64,000 nt of DNA, taken from Diogma glabrata (lineage: Eukaryota; Arthropoda; Insecta; Diptera; Cylindrotomidae). The notes under the pieces are model-generated. The model saw nothing but the letters and a program-made list of their open reading frames with translations. It ran no database searches and was not told the origin of the DNA. The stretch covers positions 70,970,033 through 71,034,032 of the forward strand of contig OY856187.1 of the NCBI GenBank assembly GCA_963693315.1. Reading direction: 5' to 3'. Positions 35,029 through 49,244 of this stretch are shown piece by piece (the stretch's first letter is position 1; every line of letters starts with the position of its first letter). The translations under genes and the position numbers were made by a program.

Positions 35029-37529
35029 GTGAACCAACAGCTTAGCATTGACTTCACCAACATAAGAGGTCTCAATTCGAATCTAAACGTGGTTCATCAC
35101 TGCATCGAAAAAAATAAACCTGACATATTGTTTCTTACCGAAACAATTGTTAGTGGAAAAGCATCGAAATTGGATCTCGATAAATACCGGATACCTAGTT
35201 ACGAATTGGAACATTCCTTTTATAAAAAGCATAGTGTATGTGTATTTGTTCGAGATTCACTTTCATGTATGAGAATTAAGGCCTACGAGTTGAACTCTAA
35301 GCACCATAATTCTTTAGCACTGAAGATCTCAGGTGTTGATGAAACTATGTTTATAATAGGATTATACAGATCCCCAAATTTTCCCCCAGGATGTCTCTTT
35401 TTCGATCAAATATCGGCTAATCTAGACATGATTACCACGGACTACCCCAAAGCAAGGGTGGTCATTCTTGGAGACTTTAATATTCATAATAAAGAATGGT
35501 TTAAGTATTCATCGCGCACTGACGACGTAGAAAGACAAGCCGAACTGATACTCGCAGATTATCACGGTTTGACCCAAATAATAGAGTGTCCCACTAGAAT
35601 CGCAGACAATTCACATCATAACAATAATTTGCTGGATCTGTTTTTGACAAACGAACCAGATACTACGAAGACAAAAGTTGAACAACCCCTCGGAACATTG
35701 GAGCATTTACTAATATCAGCAATAGTGCAATTTACATCACCGACACCAATTAAAGCAAAACTATAAATGCGCTGACTGTGAGGGACTGAGAAACTTTTAT
35801 GATGAAACACGTTGGAAAACTATTTGTTGTGTCGATCAAGATCCTAACACATCGGCAATAAGAATCTCTGAAATCATAAAAGACGGAATGCGGCGGTTTA
35901 TTCCAAATCGATTAATCACTCCAAAAACTGAGCCTTGCTTCACGCGGGATGTTGATGAGGCAGTGAGGAATAAATGCAAAGCATTTAAGACGTATAACGC
36001 TAACAAAATACTTAAAACCCATAGCGCCTATAAGAAAGCCAGAAATATTAGTAAATTCAAAATAGACTTGAACAAAGACGCGTTTATCCAGAAGAAAGCA
36101 AAGAAATTCGCCGAGCACCCATCTGGCTCACGTAGTTTCTTTCAGGCAGTTAAATCAGTCCAGAGCAATTTTACTCGATCCTTTATTCCAACCTTACTTC
36201 TGAATGACATTCCCGTGAGCGACTCGAACGAGAAAGCGGATCTTTTGGGTCGTATTTTCGCAGAAAACTCAAGCATAGTTGAACCCCTACATTCTCCTAC
36301 ACTCATTCCCCCAGTTGTAACGAAAATGAAACCAATTATTTTTCGTTGCAATATTGTACGGAAAATGCTTCTTTCTATCAATATCAACAAATTTGCTGGC
36401 CCCGACGGTATTCCACCCCTCATTCTTAAAAACTTTGCTAGGTAACTAGCTCCAATTTTAACAAAAATTTTCTATTTATCTTATAAAACCGAAATATTTC
36501 CCGATTCTGGGGAAGCTGGCCAGCGTTCAACCCATATCAAAGAAAGGCAGTAAAATAGATCCTAACAATTATAGACCAATTGCAATTCTGTCGGTTTTGG
36601 CTAAAATATTTGAAAAATATGTTACCTACAATTTGATAGATTATTTGGAAATGTCGCGAATTATTGATGATAAACAGTATGGTTTTCGTAGAAGTCATGC
36701 AACAGGTGGTCTGTAAGCCTACGTATCCCATCTTTTGAACAAATCGCTGGAAAACCATGGTGAAACATTCAGTATTTCACTTGACATTTCTAAAGCAATT
36801 GATAAAGTGTGGCATAAAAATCTCATTACTAAATAAAAATCTTATGCCATAGACCATCTTACTGTCTCATGGATTCATAGTTTTCTTACAGGTCGCCAAT
36901 TTCATGTTAATTTAGATGGTATCACATCCAATATTTTCACAACCAATGCTGGGGTTCTTAAAGGTTCTGCACTCTCACCAACCTTGTTTCTTCTATACAT
37001 TAATGACGTACGTATTTCTACAGTGCACCCAATCCATAGTTTTGCTGATGACAGCACATTGCATGCATCACATGCATCTCCTAAATTTCAATCTCATACT
37101 GCAGTTACCACTGATAGAAAGCTGCTAATTGATTCCATCAACAAAGATCTGGAGCGTATAATGGAATGGGGTGATCGTAATCTTGTTTCATTTAATACAA
37201 CCAAAACCAAATTGTGCCATCTTTCACGAATGAGCGACATAAAAATTTTAATATTAAAATAAACCATGAGGAATTGCGTGAGGGAGGTTGAATCAGTTAG
37301 ACTTCTTGGAGTGGATATTCAAAATAAACTGAAATGGAATAAACATGTGTTCAACCTCGCTAAATCGTCAATGCAAAAATTAGAATTCTTGAGTCGATGT
37401 AAAAAGTATTTCAATCCCGAGCAAGCAATTTTTGGAGTCAAACTGCAACAGGTAGACTGTCAAACTTTTCGCAAAGCTCTTTTCAACTATCCTTTTTTTG
37501 ATCGTCTGAGTGCTTTGTTGTATAGTTAG
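35029..37529 (+). pseudogene. LINE ORF2 (endonuclease + reverse transcriptase), frame-broken
   Basis: 35029-35766 encodes an APE-type endonuclease: IDFTNIRGLNSNLNVVHH, then DILFLTETIV, IIGLYRSP, VVILGDFNIHNKEW and DLFLTNEP. 35888-36445 holds the linker, with FAGPDGIPPLILKNF at its end. Reverse-transcriptase boxes follow with stops and frameshifts: DPNNYRPIAILSVLAKIFEK (36560), DKQYGFRRSHATGG (36670), FSISLDISKAIDKVWHK (36770), AGVLKGSALSPTLFLLYIND (36950) and the catalytic SFADDSTLHA (37038). The palm-A aspartate pair reads D-S-K-A-I-D. The tail (37266-37529) stops early. The Jockey/CR1 superfamily is likely; the exact clade is uncertain. Confidence 0.85.
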
Positions 37530-37539
37530 TAAGAAGCCA

Positions 37540-38110
37540 TTGGCACTTTGTGAGCTTGCGAACTTTATTCCTCATCCTCCTTCTTGGTTCTTTTATAGTC
37601 CTGACAATTGGAGAATTGCGAGCGTATGCTTTGATGAAAACATACTGTAGGGGCTTACCGCATTGTGGAGTTGATCCTTTACTTTAAAGAGATCCCAATC
37701 GGTCTTCCTGGGGTTCCCAAAGTGAAGAGTACTCTCCGATTGGTGTTTTATGTTGATTCATATGTATGCCTGGTTCGACATATAAGCTGCACCCGAGACA
37801 TGCCAGTTACTGATAAAATTCTCGATGATGTTCTTACTCAGAGTTAGGTCAAGGACATCCTGTTTGATTGCGTATCTAAAGATGTGTTTGCTGCCTTTGT
37901 TAGCTATAAATATGTTTCTTGTATAGAATGAAGTTGCTACTACCCCACACAGTGTGATGAGCATTTGCATCGCACGCAACTATTAGGTTGTAGCGTTTGT
38001 TTTTGCTATTCCTTGCAATGCAATCTGGATCTCTCCTGGCCTTAGAAGTATGTCAGTTGTTGGTCGATAGATCTTTTATTTTTTTTATGCCTGCCCATGG
38101 TTCCGGTATG
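37540..38110 (-). pseudogene. R1/Jockey-like LINE endonuclease fragment
   Basis: The minus strand reads RPGEIQIALQGIAKTNATT, LIVACDANAHHTVWGSSNF (about 37990-37930), ANKGSKHIFRYAIKQDVLDL and ENFISNWHVSGAAYMSNQAYI (about 37830-37760). The 'CDANAHHT-WGS' box, 'DLTL' and 'NWHVS...SDH' order is typical of R1/LOA-type endonucleases. This fragment was the target of the RTE insertion at 38111-40869: its upstream end is duplicated as ATGGTTCCGGTATG. Confidence 0.7.
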
Positions 38111-38532
38111 TCTATTTTCGATTGGAATCTTGCTGTTATTATTCTGCTACTGATTGGTTTCCATTCGAGAAGTGCTTTCTTTGCGTTTGGTGTTGTTAAT
38201 ATTGCTACGCCTTGTTCGTGTGTGTTGGATTTACCAGAGAACATCATATAATTTCCTTCGCTTGTTGTTAGCTCTCCGCTGTTTTTCCATCTTACTTCAC
38301 TGAGTCCTAGTATCTCGATGTTATATTCTTTCATTACTTTCTCAACTTGTGCTAACCGCGATGTTTCTATCAGAGTTCTGACATTCCAGTTTCCTACTCG
38401 TGTCCGGGTACGATAGCTAAGGTTCGATATTTGATTATTCCGGTTTGTTTGGTTTTGTTTCTTTCTAGTGAACGTTTCTTTAATCATTTGAATTTCGGAT
38501 TCACCTTTCGGATTAACGGGTGATTGGGCCAT
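38111..38532 (-). pseudogene. RTE ORF2 N-terminal endonuclease piece, inverted
   Basis: ATG at 38532 opens MAQSPVNPKGE, a basic linker, then TRVGNWNVRTLIETSRLAQVE, IEILGLSEVRWKNSGELTTS, MFSGKSNTHEQGVAILTT and KPISSRIITARFQSK. The NWNVRTL, LGLSEVRW and GVAI...K boxes identify the APE-type endonuclease of 'craniofacial development protein 2-like' RTE elements. The frame remains open past the insertion edge (to 38053), but there the sequence is R1-like target DNA, so those residues are not part of the element. The catalytic Glu (SEVRW) is present; the later GDFN and SDH boxes are not in this piece. Confidence 0.85.
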
Positions 38533-38644
38533 CGAATCCTAGCCAGTTTCCAGGGCTGCTGGATAAGGTATACTGGCATACCGTGGGTGAGATATTCCTG
38601 CTTCAATGTGCTACAATCATATTTCCATATTTTTTCTGATGAAG

Positions 38645-38699
38645 TTCCCAAGCGGTCACCCGTTTAAGTTGGAACCCTTCCCAGTGTTGCTTAACTTCC
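38645..38699 (-). ncRNA. 5S-rRNA-like head of the RTE element (not a functional 5S gene)
   Basis: The minus strand from 38699 reads GGAAGTTAAGCAACACTGGG, then GGGTTCC, then ACTTAAACGGGTGACCGC and TTGGGAAC. This follows the 3' half of insect 5S rRNA, including the box A region (GAAATTAAGCAGCGTCGGG), intermediate element and box C (GGGGGACCGCTTGGGAAC). It lies about 110 nt upstream of the endonuclease ATG, at the very edge of the inverted segment. The 5' half of 5S is absent, so it cannot fold as 5S rRNA. Confidence 0.7.
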
Positions 38700-40861
38700 T
38701 TGTAAGAGATGTTGTTGACTGTTGTTGACATACACAGCGACCATCAACTGGCAATTGCAACATTCAAAATTAAACCAGCCGCTGTAAAACACAACAAGTC
38801 ATGTCAGTGGAAATTTAACATCAACAGATTGAGCGACAAAAATACAAATAACATCTTCAAAGAATCGCTCCAGTTCAATCTACCAAACAACGAAACCACC
38901 AGCATTGATGAAAAATGGGAACAAGTTAAAGAAGCTTACGTCAAAACTGCTACAGATGTGCTTGGATACCAAGACAAATCACGGAAGCCATGGATTAGCG
39001 ATGATACCTGGAAGAAAATTGAAGAGCGTCGTCAGCTCAAGTTGCAATTGTGTCACCAGAACACAACCGAGATCCGCAGCAAATATGAAAGTACAGCAAA
39101 ACAAGTTAAAAAGATGGGAAGGAATGATCGCAGAAGATGTACAGAAAGCATTCTAAAGACTGCAGAAACAGCAGCAGCTAATAGACATATGCGCACACTA
39201 CACAAATGCGTAAGAAAGGTCACCAACAAATATACAAACACTCCACCAATAAAGGATAAATCTGGTCAAACCCTCACAACACATGAACAGCAGCTAAATA
39301 GATGGAAAGAATACTTCGAAGACAACTGCCACCAACATGAAGATAACTTGCAGTCTCCGGATGACAACTATAACGAAACTATCAGCACCCATCCACCAAC
39401 GGAACGGAAAGTTAGAGATGCCATACAGAAACTCAAGAATAACAAATCTGCCGGTACAGATAATATATCAGCAGAATTACTCAAAGCAGATGTAAACACA
39501 ACAGCAGAAGCTCTAACACCACTATTAGCTGATGTATGGAACGAAGGTAAAATACCAACCAAATGGAAAGAGGGTTTAACCATAACAATCCCAAAGAAAG
39601 GTGATCTAAGAGAATGCAAAAATTGGAGAGGCATATCTCTGCTCAACACAATAATGAAAATACTAGCGATGATCATTCTCGAAAGAATATCTCCATCAAT
39701 TAACATGAAACTAAGAAACGAACAAGCCGGCTTTAGACCAGGAAGAAGCTGTACCGATCATATCAACACAATCCGTATCATCATAGAGCAATCAAACGAA
39801 TGGAATTCACCATTGTATCTCCTCTTCGTGGACTTCGAACGCGCCTTCGACTCAATTAACAGAAGCGCGATATGGAAGACACTTTGTGAAATGGGCGTCC
39901 CCAAGAAAATAGTTGATCTAATCAAAGAAATGTATCGGGATGCTGGAAACAGAATACAATACAAAGGACAGCAAAGTGATAAATACTACAACCACCGAGG
40001 AGTGAGACAAGGCTGTGTACTATCCCCGCTACTATTCCTGATAGTACTAGATAGTATCATGAGAAAGCTCGATGATGCAAGTCCAAATGAAATCCAATGG
40101 AACACAATAAGCCGGCTCAATGATCTAGACTACGCAATACAGAAGCTATCAGCCCTTGCACATGAAGTCGGTCTCAACATTAATATCAGGAAAACAAAGT
40201 CTATGAGATTGAACACCAAAACGATAACACCAATTACCATCAACAATACACAAGTGGATGAAGTCGACAAATTTGTGTACCTTGGTTGTACTGTAGCAAA
40301 AACAGGCGGGACTGAAGAAGATATCAGTCAGCGTATTAACAAAGCCAGAAATACGTTCAATATGCTTCACAAAATCTGGAATGCATCCGTCCTGTCAAGA
40401 CAGACAAAGCTACGAATGTTCAATGCATGTGTCAAGTCAGTACTGCTATATGGGTGTGAAACGTGGAAACACACAAAGAAGATCACAAGTCAACTACAGG
40501 TGTTTGTGAACAAATGCCTGAGAAGACTGATCAAATGCTCTGGCCGAACACCATCAGTAACCAGGATCTTCTACGACAGACAGAGCAGTTAGACATTGAG
40601 TCCGAGATAAAACAAAGGAAATGGAGATGGATAGGACACACACTGAGGAAACCAGCTGAAGATATAACAAGGATGTCCCTAGAGTGGAATCCACAGGGTA
40701 AAAGGAGAGTTGGAAGACCACCCATAACGTGGAAGAAAACGGTGCTAGCTGAAGCAAAACAAATCGGCAAGACATGGGGTGAACTGAAAGCGATTGCCCC
40801 GAACAGAGTCAGATGGTCCAGCCTAGTAGACGCCCTATGCTCCTAAATGGAGATAAAGGAG
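38700..40861 (+). pseudogene. RTE ORF2 reverse transcriptase, catalytic YADD box deleted
   Basis: A 627-codon frame (38709-40592) looks intact but is not. It begins inside the endonuclease (HSDHQLAIATFKIKP), passes a linker, then the RT boxes KNNKSAGTDNISAELLKA, GLTITIPKKGDLREC, NWRGISLLNTIMKILA, NEQAGFRPGRSCTDHI, LLFVDFERAFDSINR (palm A) and VRQGCVLSPLLFLIVLD. The next stretch reads RLNDLDYAIQKLSALAHEVG, where family members have a Y-A-D-D loop plus about 20 residues; both palm-C aspartates are lost in an in-frame deletion near 40130. Near 40540 a frameshift moves the C-terminal domain (SNQDLLRQTEQ, RKWRWIGHTLRKP, GRPPITWKKT) to the 40463-40846 frame. Confidence 0.9.
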
Positions 40862-40883
40862 AAAAAAAAATGGTTCCGGTATG

Positions 40884-41283
40884 AACACACTCAAAAAAAA
40901 AACCAAGTGAAACTAATAAAATTCTACATACATTTTACAATTTTTTTATAAATATACAACACACAAAAATTTTTTTAAAATTTACATTTTTACAATTAAT
41001 ATTGTCATTGTGAAAAAAATTATTTATAAACACTACAAATTCTCTGATTAACATCCAACAAAAGATTGTAAGGTTTATAAATTAAATTATGAAAATGATA
41101 GAAACATTTTTTGGTTTAATAAATATTTGTAAAATCCTCAAATTAAAAATTTTAGTTTATCAGAGATATTGTGAAATTTATACAATTTATTAAATTGTTT
41201 CCACAAAAGTTTTAGAAAAAGAACAAACCCTTTTATAGCATCAACAAAAAGCATTTCTGGATTTTATAACATGTTTTTGTAAT
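40884..41283. other. AT-rich sequence, no gene seen
   Basis: Starts with ACACACTCAAAAAAAAAACC. A loosely inverted counterpart (TTTTTTTGAGTGCACA) ends near 44276, but the arms do not align convincingly. Confidence 0.4.
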
Positions 41284-44290
<3,007 letters not shown>

Positions 44291-44295
44291 GCTTT

Positions 44296-44365
44296 GAATA
44301 AAGCGGTTCAAACTAGCTGATGTTGCTGTTGAATAAAGCGGTTCAAACTAGCTGATGTTATTGCT
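44296..44365. repeat. Two tandem copies of a 35-bp unit
   Basis: GAATAAAGCGGTTCAAACTA starts at 44296 and again at 44331, followed both times by GCTGATGTT. Confidence 0.9.
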
Positions 44366-44399
44366 GACCTGTGCAGGTTAATTTTGAGCGCAGCTTACG

Positions 44400-47050
44400 C
44401 AACTCTTTTGTTAATTCCTTTTACAGACGGTTTTGGTGGTCCAGCGGGTTTTTTGACGTGGCACAACCTTAGTTCACATGGACGTAACAGTTCGCTCGTC
44501 TTAGGTTGGGTTGGTGTGTTTGGCACGTGAGTGTTATGATCTGATTGAGGAGGATTTCATTGTCGATGCTTGCAGTTTAGGAGACAATGAGCTAGAATCG
44601 CTCCATGCAGAAGCAGATGTAAATGGTTTTTTTGCGACCGAAATCCCAGACGTAGTGCAAGCAGTTGCTAACGCATTATCGGTAGAACTGGGTACTACTT
44701 CTGTCAGTTTCGTAGTAGGCTGGTTTGGCTCGGTGCACTTTGCGATTCTTGTATGAATCGCAACGAACATCCATTTTAGCCTGAATTTGCAATTTTTAAG
44801 TTGTTTCTCGGATGTTTGCCATTCCATTTGATGGTATTTAAACTTTGTATTAGAACTCAGAAGGGTGACTGGAAAGTCTTCATCAGTGACGTACACTTTA
44901 ATTGCCCTTGCCAACATTGCTGATTGTTGGTGGTACGATTGTACCCGCAATATTTCAGGTCGCTGGCATACTTTTTGACACCAGTTGCAGCTGTTTATGG
45001 AGAGCTCTGCGATGCCTCGCATCGGACCCTCTTGCTACTCTTGATACCTATGTCCTTCCGTCTATCTACTATTTTCAGAGCTAGCTGCTTAAGTATCCCA
45101 CTTTCAACCAGGGTAGCCAGGTTAAAGGATTTGGGAATAATTTGGGCATAATTTTGTGTTATTTATTAGTGCGCTCTTGCGCTTTTTGTTTGTGGTATTT
45201 GAGCTGATTGTTAGATCAAGTGACGGCCGGTTCCGAGTCATATAATTTGACTATATTGGACATAAGGCTTTCATTCGATATATATCCGACGTGATGGTTA
45301 CTGATGACATATCAAATTTTCTGTAGGATTCTGAGTCACATGTGGTCCCAATTGCCGATTCCGGAGCGGAATTAAATCGTTGGCATATTGATGATCTTCT
45401 TTGTCTGACAGGTCTGACGAACCAGAGCACTAATTTATGGTTCGCTCACGGTATGTCATTTCTTATATAACCTTAAAGCTTGGTGAGATTGGTTTACTAG
45501 CGTCGACCTTAAAACTTGTGCTGCCCAAACGAGGATGTGTTGATAAATCAGGCAAGATCTTCGAGTCGGGCGAACACGAAATTAATGGGTTTAGTGATGC
45601 GTTTAGAGAAGCATCACTCTCGCATTTTTTTTAAGTAAATCAATAGCCATACAGTGGTTTGTTGAATTAAGGGAGTAAAAAGCTATGTCAAAACAGATCT
45701 TTGTTCTGTGATAAGGATGTATTAAAACGAGAGGAATCCTGGTTTCTAGATTCCCTTACTAGCGATCAAGCACCCCTTTTCCCATGCTAAGCTATCAGCG
45801 TTCGTGTGTATACCATAACTTTGGGTTTCCAACTTGATCTTGGCTTCGACTCCTACTTCGGACCCAACGGCACGGGTGACCCTACTGTTGTAGTTCCAAA
45901 GATCATTGAGTCTACTAAAAGCTCCATCACTTCGTCAAAGTATCAAGTTCAACGATAGGAAAAAATTCTTTCTAATTATGACATTATTTGATTCCAAGTA
46001 CACGCCAGCTCCTGGATTTCCATTAACCAGTGAACCATCTGTATAGAAAGCATAAAGCTAGCTGGAGGCCATTCGGACCGAAATTCCCTCACATTTCTCT
46101 CTAGAACTCAGTTCAGCTGACTTCTCAAATTTATATACATTGGTCCTGACGTCAAAATGTAAGCCATGTACTGTACATGTAGATATAAAGGAGCCAGACC
46201 CAACGTCAGTGTTGGTGTCGTTCGCATTGATGCACTAATAGCTGCACATACCATTCTCTGTATTTTATTTTATTTAGCACGAATGTATTGTTCATCGGTA
46301 TTTGGCCACATATTACCAAATGAAAAAATAAGAGATGGTCTGATTATTGCAGTGTAGATTCTTAGGATATTTTTAGGACTAAAACCTCAACAACGTCTAA
46401 AGGATCGACGGCATTGAAATAAAGACACGACAACTTTACATGTTTCGTTCAAACAATACTCATTTAAGTATTCCAATTTAATCTTTTGTAGAGAATACCT
46501 AAGAACTTAACCTTCTGATTACCCTTACTGCATACTAAAAAGATATAGACTTGGTGCAGTAAGCACTATTGCCTTATTGGTAAATAAGACCACCTGCGAT
46601 TTGGAAGGATGAACCGAAAATCTTTGGTTCCCAATACCACTGTTCAACCAACCCTTGTTGCATCTGATCCATAAGAGTAGGAAGGTCTTTCGAAATTGCA
46701 AGGATAAAAACATCATCAACGTAACTCTGGAAATAGAGTCTTGATTGAGAGAACTCTTCCCTAAAAACAACCTCGTTTGATTGAAACTAAAACAGTTGTA
46801 TTGCCCATTTCCACAAAATTTGTGCAGCAGCTCGACACAGACATAATCCAATTTGAGTTTATGCTAGTAATTCCATGTAGTTATGTTGCAGTTCTGATTT
46901 GTTGGAAGATCGTACTGTCAAAAGCGCCTTCTATATCTAAAGAAACACCCAAAGCGAGTTATTTGGAATCAAATGCTCTTACAATTTTAGTCATCAAACA
47001 CACGTCCACATAATTTTGCAGTATGTATTGATAGATTCCATCAGGACTAG
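44400..47050 (-). mobile_element. Decayed LINE with reverse transcriptase and RNase H remnants
   Basis: On the minus strand about 46745-46600 reads LYFQSYVDDVFILAISKDL and PTLMDQMQQGL, then frame-shifted SVHPSKSQVVLFTNK: the RT palm-C (YVDD) and following region. About 46065-45965 reads FYTDGSLVNGNPGAGVYLES, the RNase H first box. The remaining 44400-45900 section has a 162-codon frame (45022-44534) without recognisable domains and may be the element's tail. The presence of RNase H suits the R1/I-type group. Many stops and frameshifts; inactive. Confidence 0.6.
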
Positions 47051-47059
47051 GAGATTTAA

Positions 47060-47736
47060 AGGTGTTGAATGAATTTATATAGTCCATCGTAAAAATTTGA
47101 TGTTTTTTATTATTTATTATTTATTTCAAAGACTAATATGTACACAATAACGCAATGCCTTTTTACAATTTCAATTGGATCAAGTAAAATTTTCTCTTGC
47201 ATACAATATACATGCTAATTTACCAACAGAAATGTTTATTACATTTCCAACCAAGTGGAACAACTAACATCTATTTGGAGATTTGGAGATAGTTGTTTTT
47301 TCATTCCACTAGTAGAACTGCTACATGCGAAATGTTTATAAAGCAGATGTTAGTTGTTCCACTTAACATTTTGCCACATGAAGACAAATAAACAACACTT
47401 TTACTATACAATTTACAAATGTCATGCATTCATCATAAATGCCTGCCTGATGGGGTTTATTTTTAAAATAAGGTACAATTTTGAATACTTGAATTCTTAA
47501 AAGTTCATGGGAAACCGAATGAAGTCTCTATTCTAAAGCAAAGAGAATTTCATTTTTGTTGCTCATATTGTTCGAGGAAAAAAATTCAATACCAGAAGAA
47601 GAATTTATTTTATTTAAGAATTAAAAGAATTCAGTAGCTAACGGGTGAATTTTTTTTGACTCCGTTCCAATCCCTTACGCTCTATCTCATATTGAAATTA
47701 ATAATACTAACGCTATAAACAATTTTAATTCAATCT
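47060..47736. other. Intergenic sequence, no gene seen
   Basis: AT-rich. A short inverted pair (TAACATCTATTTGG near 47267 and GCAGATGTTAGTTGTTCCACTT near 47342, plus AAGTGGAACAACTAACATCT near 47251) suggests a ~120-bp foldback at 47250-47365. Confidence 0.45.
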
Positions 47737-47742
47737 TTTATT
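47737..47742 (-). terminator. Polyadenylation signal of the CAP gene
   Basis: AATAAA on the minus strand, about 20 nt past the stop codon (47764-47762). Confidence 0.65.
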
Positions 47743-47761
47743 ACAAGAGCACACAAAACAA

Positions 47762-48577
47762 TCATCCACATAAATTACTGTAAACTGTGCTTTCTTTCAA
47801 TCCCAAATCCTTACATTCTGATTTCGGTGTTCCTTTGTGATAAACAATTTCATTTTTCATATTATTAGAGCTATAATTACATATCAGCATAAAACAATAA
47901 AACTTTTTGTTTGTTTTTGAATCTTTTTTCATATCGAATCTAACGACAGCACATCCAATTTCCTGTAGTTGATCTCGCACCATTACAAGAAAATGACCAT
48001 TTCCATTATTCAACTTCTTTTTATATCCATCAATAATTTTTGGATTTACCGTAAATCGCTCTTCGTACCATTTCTCGAAGTTCTTTTTAATCATAAATTT
48101 CATGTTATCCGTTGTTTCTGTACTACAAAAGTAACCCAAATTTTGTCCACAAAATGTATACTTTTTGGTTGCTCGACATTCATCATGAGTAAATTGACAT
48201 TTTTTACCACTCATTTTAGCTAATTCTGCTAATTGTGAATTCCACTTGACTTCAATCATTTGTGATGCTGTTGGTAGTTTGATTCTTTTATTATTTTTAC
48301 TAGATTTATTGTAATCTTTAAAACCAGATGCTGTTTCGTTGCGGCCTTGATTATGCAATTTTAAAATATATTTTTTCATATCGTTATCAAATTGAATAAC
48401 TTCAATATTATTACATTTTTCATTTTTTGCTATGTAGCTAGTACATCCAATATGACGACCAAGATTATATTTTTTACATTTGTTGGCTTCAATTTCACAC
48501 CATGCTTTTTTAGATATTGCTGATAAAAATTTTATAAATATACAAACGATTAAATATAGTTTTAAACATTTAGACAT
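47762..48577 (-). CDS. Secreted CAP-superfamily protein (antigen-5/venom-allergen-like)
   Basis: A single exon of 271 codons. The ATG at 48577 is chosen because it opens directly on a signal peptide (MSKCLKLYLIVCIFIKFLSA); the upstream frame has only a TTG. Next comes a short Cys-rich segment (CEIEANKCKKYN, HIGCTSY) typical of insect antigen-5 proteins, then the CAP domain: LHNQGRNETASG, MIEVKWNSQLAELAKMSGKKC, FTHDECRATKKY, GQNLGYFCS, the CAP1-type NGHFLVMVRDQLQEIGCAVV and the CAP2-like FYCFMLICNYSS. The signature His of GHF is present. The protein is unusually Lys/Asn-rich. The family is secreted; insect members occur in haemolymph, saliva, gut, reproductive tissue or venom, and the role here is unknown. 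It is flanked by transposon remnants on both sides. Confidence 0.93.
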   Translation of the reverse strand: MSKCLKLYLIVCIFIKFLSAISKKAWCEIEANKCKKYNLGRHIGCTSYIAKNEKCNNIEVIQFDNDMKKYILKLHNQGRNETASGFKDYNKSSKNNKRIKLPTASQMIEVKWNSQLAELAKMSGKKCQFTHDECRATKKYTFCGQNLGYFCSTETTDNMKFMIKKNFEKWYEERFTVNPKIIDGYKKKLNNGNGHFLVMVRDQLQEIGCAVVRFDMKKDSKTNKKFYCFMLICNYSSNNMKNEIVYHKGTPKSECKDLGLKESTVYSNLCG

Positions 48578-48599
48578 TTTCGTACCTTTTGAGTCTAGT

Positions 48600-48660
48600 T
48601 GCAAGTTAAACTTACCTTAATATATTCAGTTTTTAAAGTAACATTAGTTATTTCTCAATG
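48600..48660 (-). promoter_or_regulatory. Possible TATA-type promoter of the CAP gene
   Basis: On the minus strand, GAATATATTAAGG (about 48628-48616) lies some 45 nt upstream of the start codon. A GGTAAGTTT donor-like string follows it, so a spliced leader is also possible. Confidence 0.3.
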
Positions 48661-49244
48661 AAATCACTTAGAAATGTGTTACTAATTCCAGTAATTCTTG
48701 GAGTTTTTTGCGATACGTGTTGTGTAGCTTTTTCATAAAAAATCACGTAATAATTGTTAACCCTATAAAAACTACTTTTTTTTAAAGTTCAAAAATTACA
48801 ATTCATCGGATACATTTGATTTGCAATATTTTTAAAACAAACTGATTGTCAAGCTGTAAGTTGATGAGTAGTTGTTAATGGATAAAGAAAATTACAGCCA
48901 ATATGCAGTGATTTGCCAAATTAACTTTAATCTATTTATTATTCATATCAAGAATTTTTATTAAGTTTATTGCTATATGATATGATATCTTATGTTTTTG
49001 AAACAATAATCTTGTTGCCCAAGTATATCTGACCTATTTTCGGAAATGTTGTATATAAAATCTTAGTGATTGGCCTAAGACTTTCATCTAGGTACCACTA
49101 TTACGTTTTTGTGTGGGACACTATTTCTTTTTAAAAGAACTGGTAAAAGTTTACGAATAAATGTTTGTTATATATAGACTCAAAAGCTTGAACGACAGGC
49201 GAATTTGAAACTCGTATCGCAAACGCAATGGACAATGATCGTTA
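48661..49244. other. Intergenic sequence, no gene seen
   Basis: AT-rich, no recognised repeat or coding sequence. Confidence 0.5.

Larger units (their letters stand above)
38111..40869 (+). mobile_element. RTE-clade LINE insertion with 5' inversion (twin priming) and target duplication
   Basis: ATGGTTCCGGTATG lies at 38097-38110 and again at 40870-40883, directly after the A-tail (40862-40870). Between them, 38111-38699 is the inverted 5' part (endonuclease start and a 5S-like head) and 38700-40861 is the sense 3' part (end of endonuclease, reverse transcriptase, C-terminal domain). About 100 endonuclease residues between the two parts are missing. This is the product expected when the second-strand nick primes internally on the same RNA. 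Confidence 0.88.

Noticed and set aside
38053..38110. C-terminal residues of the inverted endonuclease frame (IDIPEPWAGIKK...)
   Set aside because: They lie beyond the insertion edge in R1-like target DNA and only happen to be in frame.
38645..38699. A functional 5S rRNA gene
   Set aside because: Only the 3' half is present, with many substitutions, and it is fused to a LINE leader.
38709..40592. A 627-residue host protein
   Set aside because: It is the RT part of an RTE element bracketed by a target duplication and lacks the catalytic loop.
44534..45022. A 162-codon minus-strand frame as a host gene
   Set aside because: No recognised domain, odd composition, and it sits within a decayed LINE; treated as part of that remnant.
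48578..48604. Nine extra N-terminal residues for the CAP protein
   Set aside because: The upstream frame begins with TTG; the ATG at 48577 opens directly on the signal peptide.
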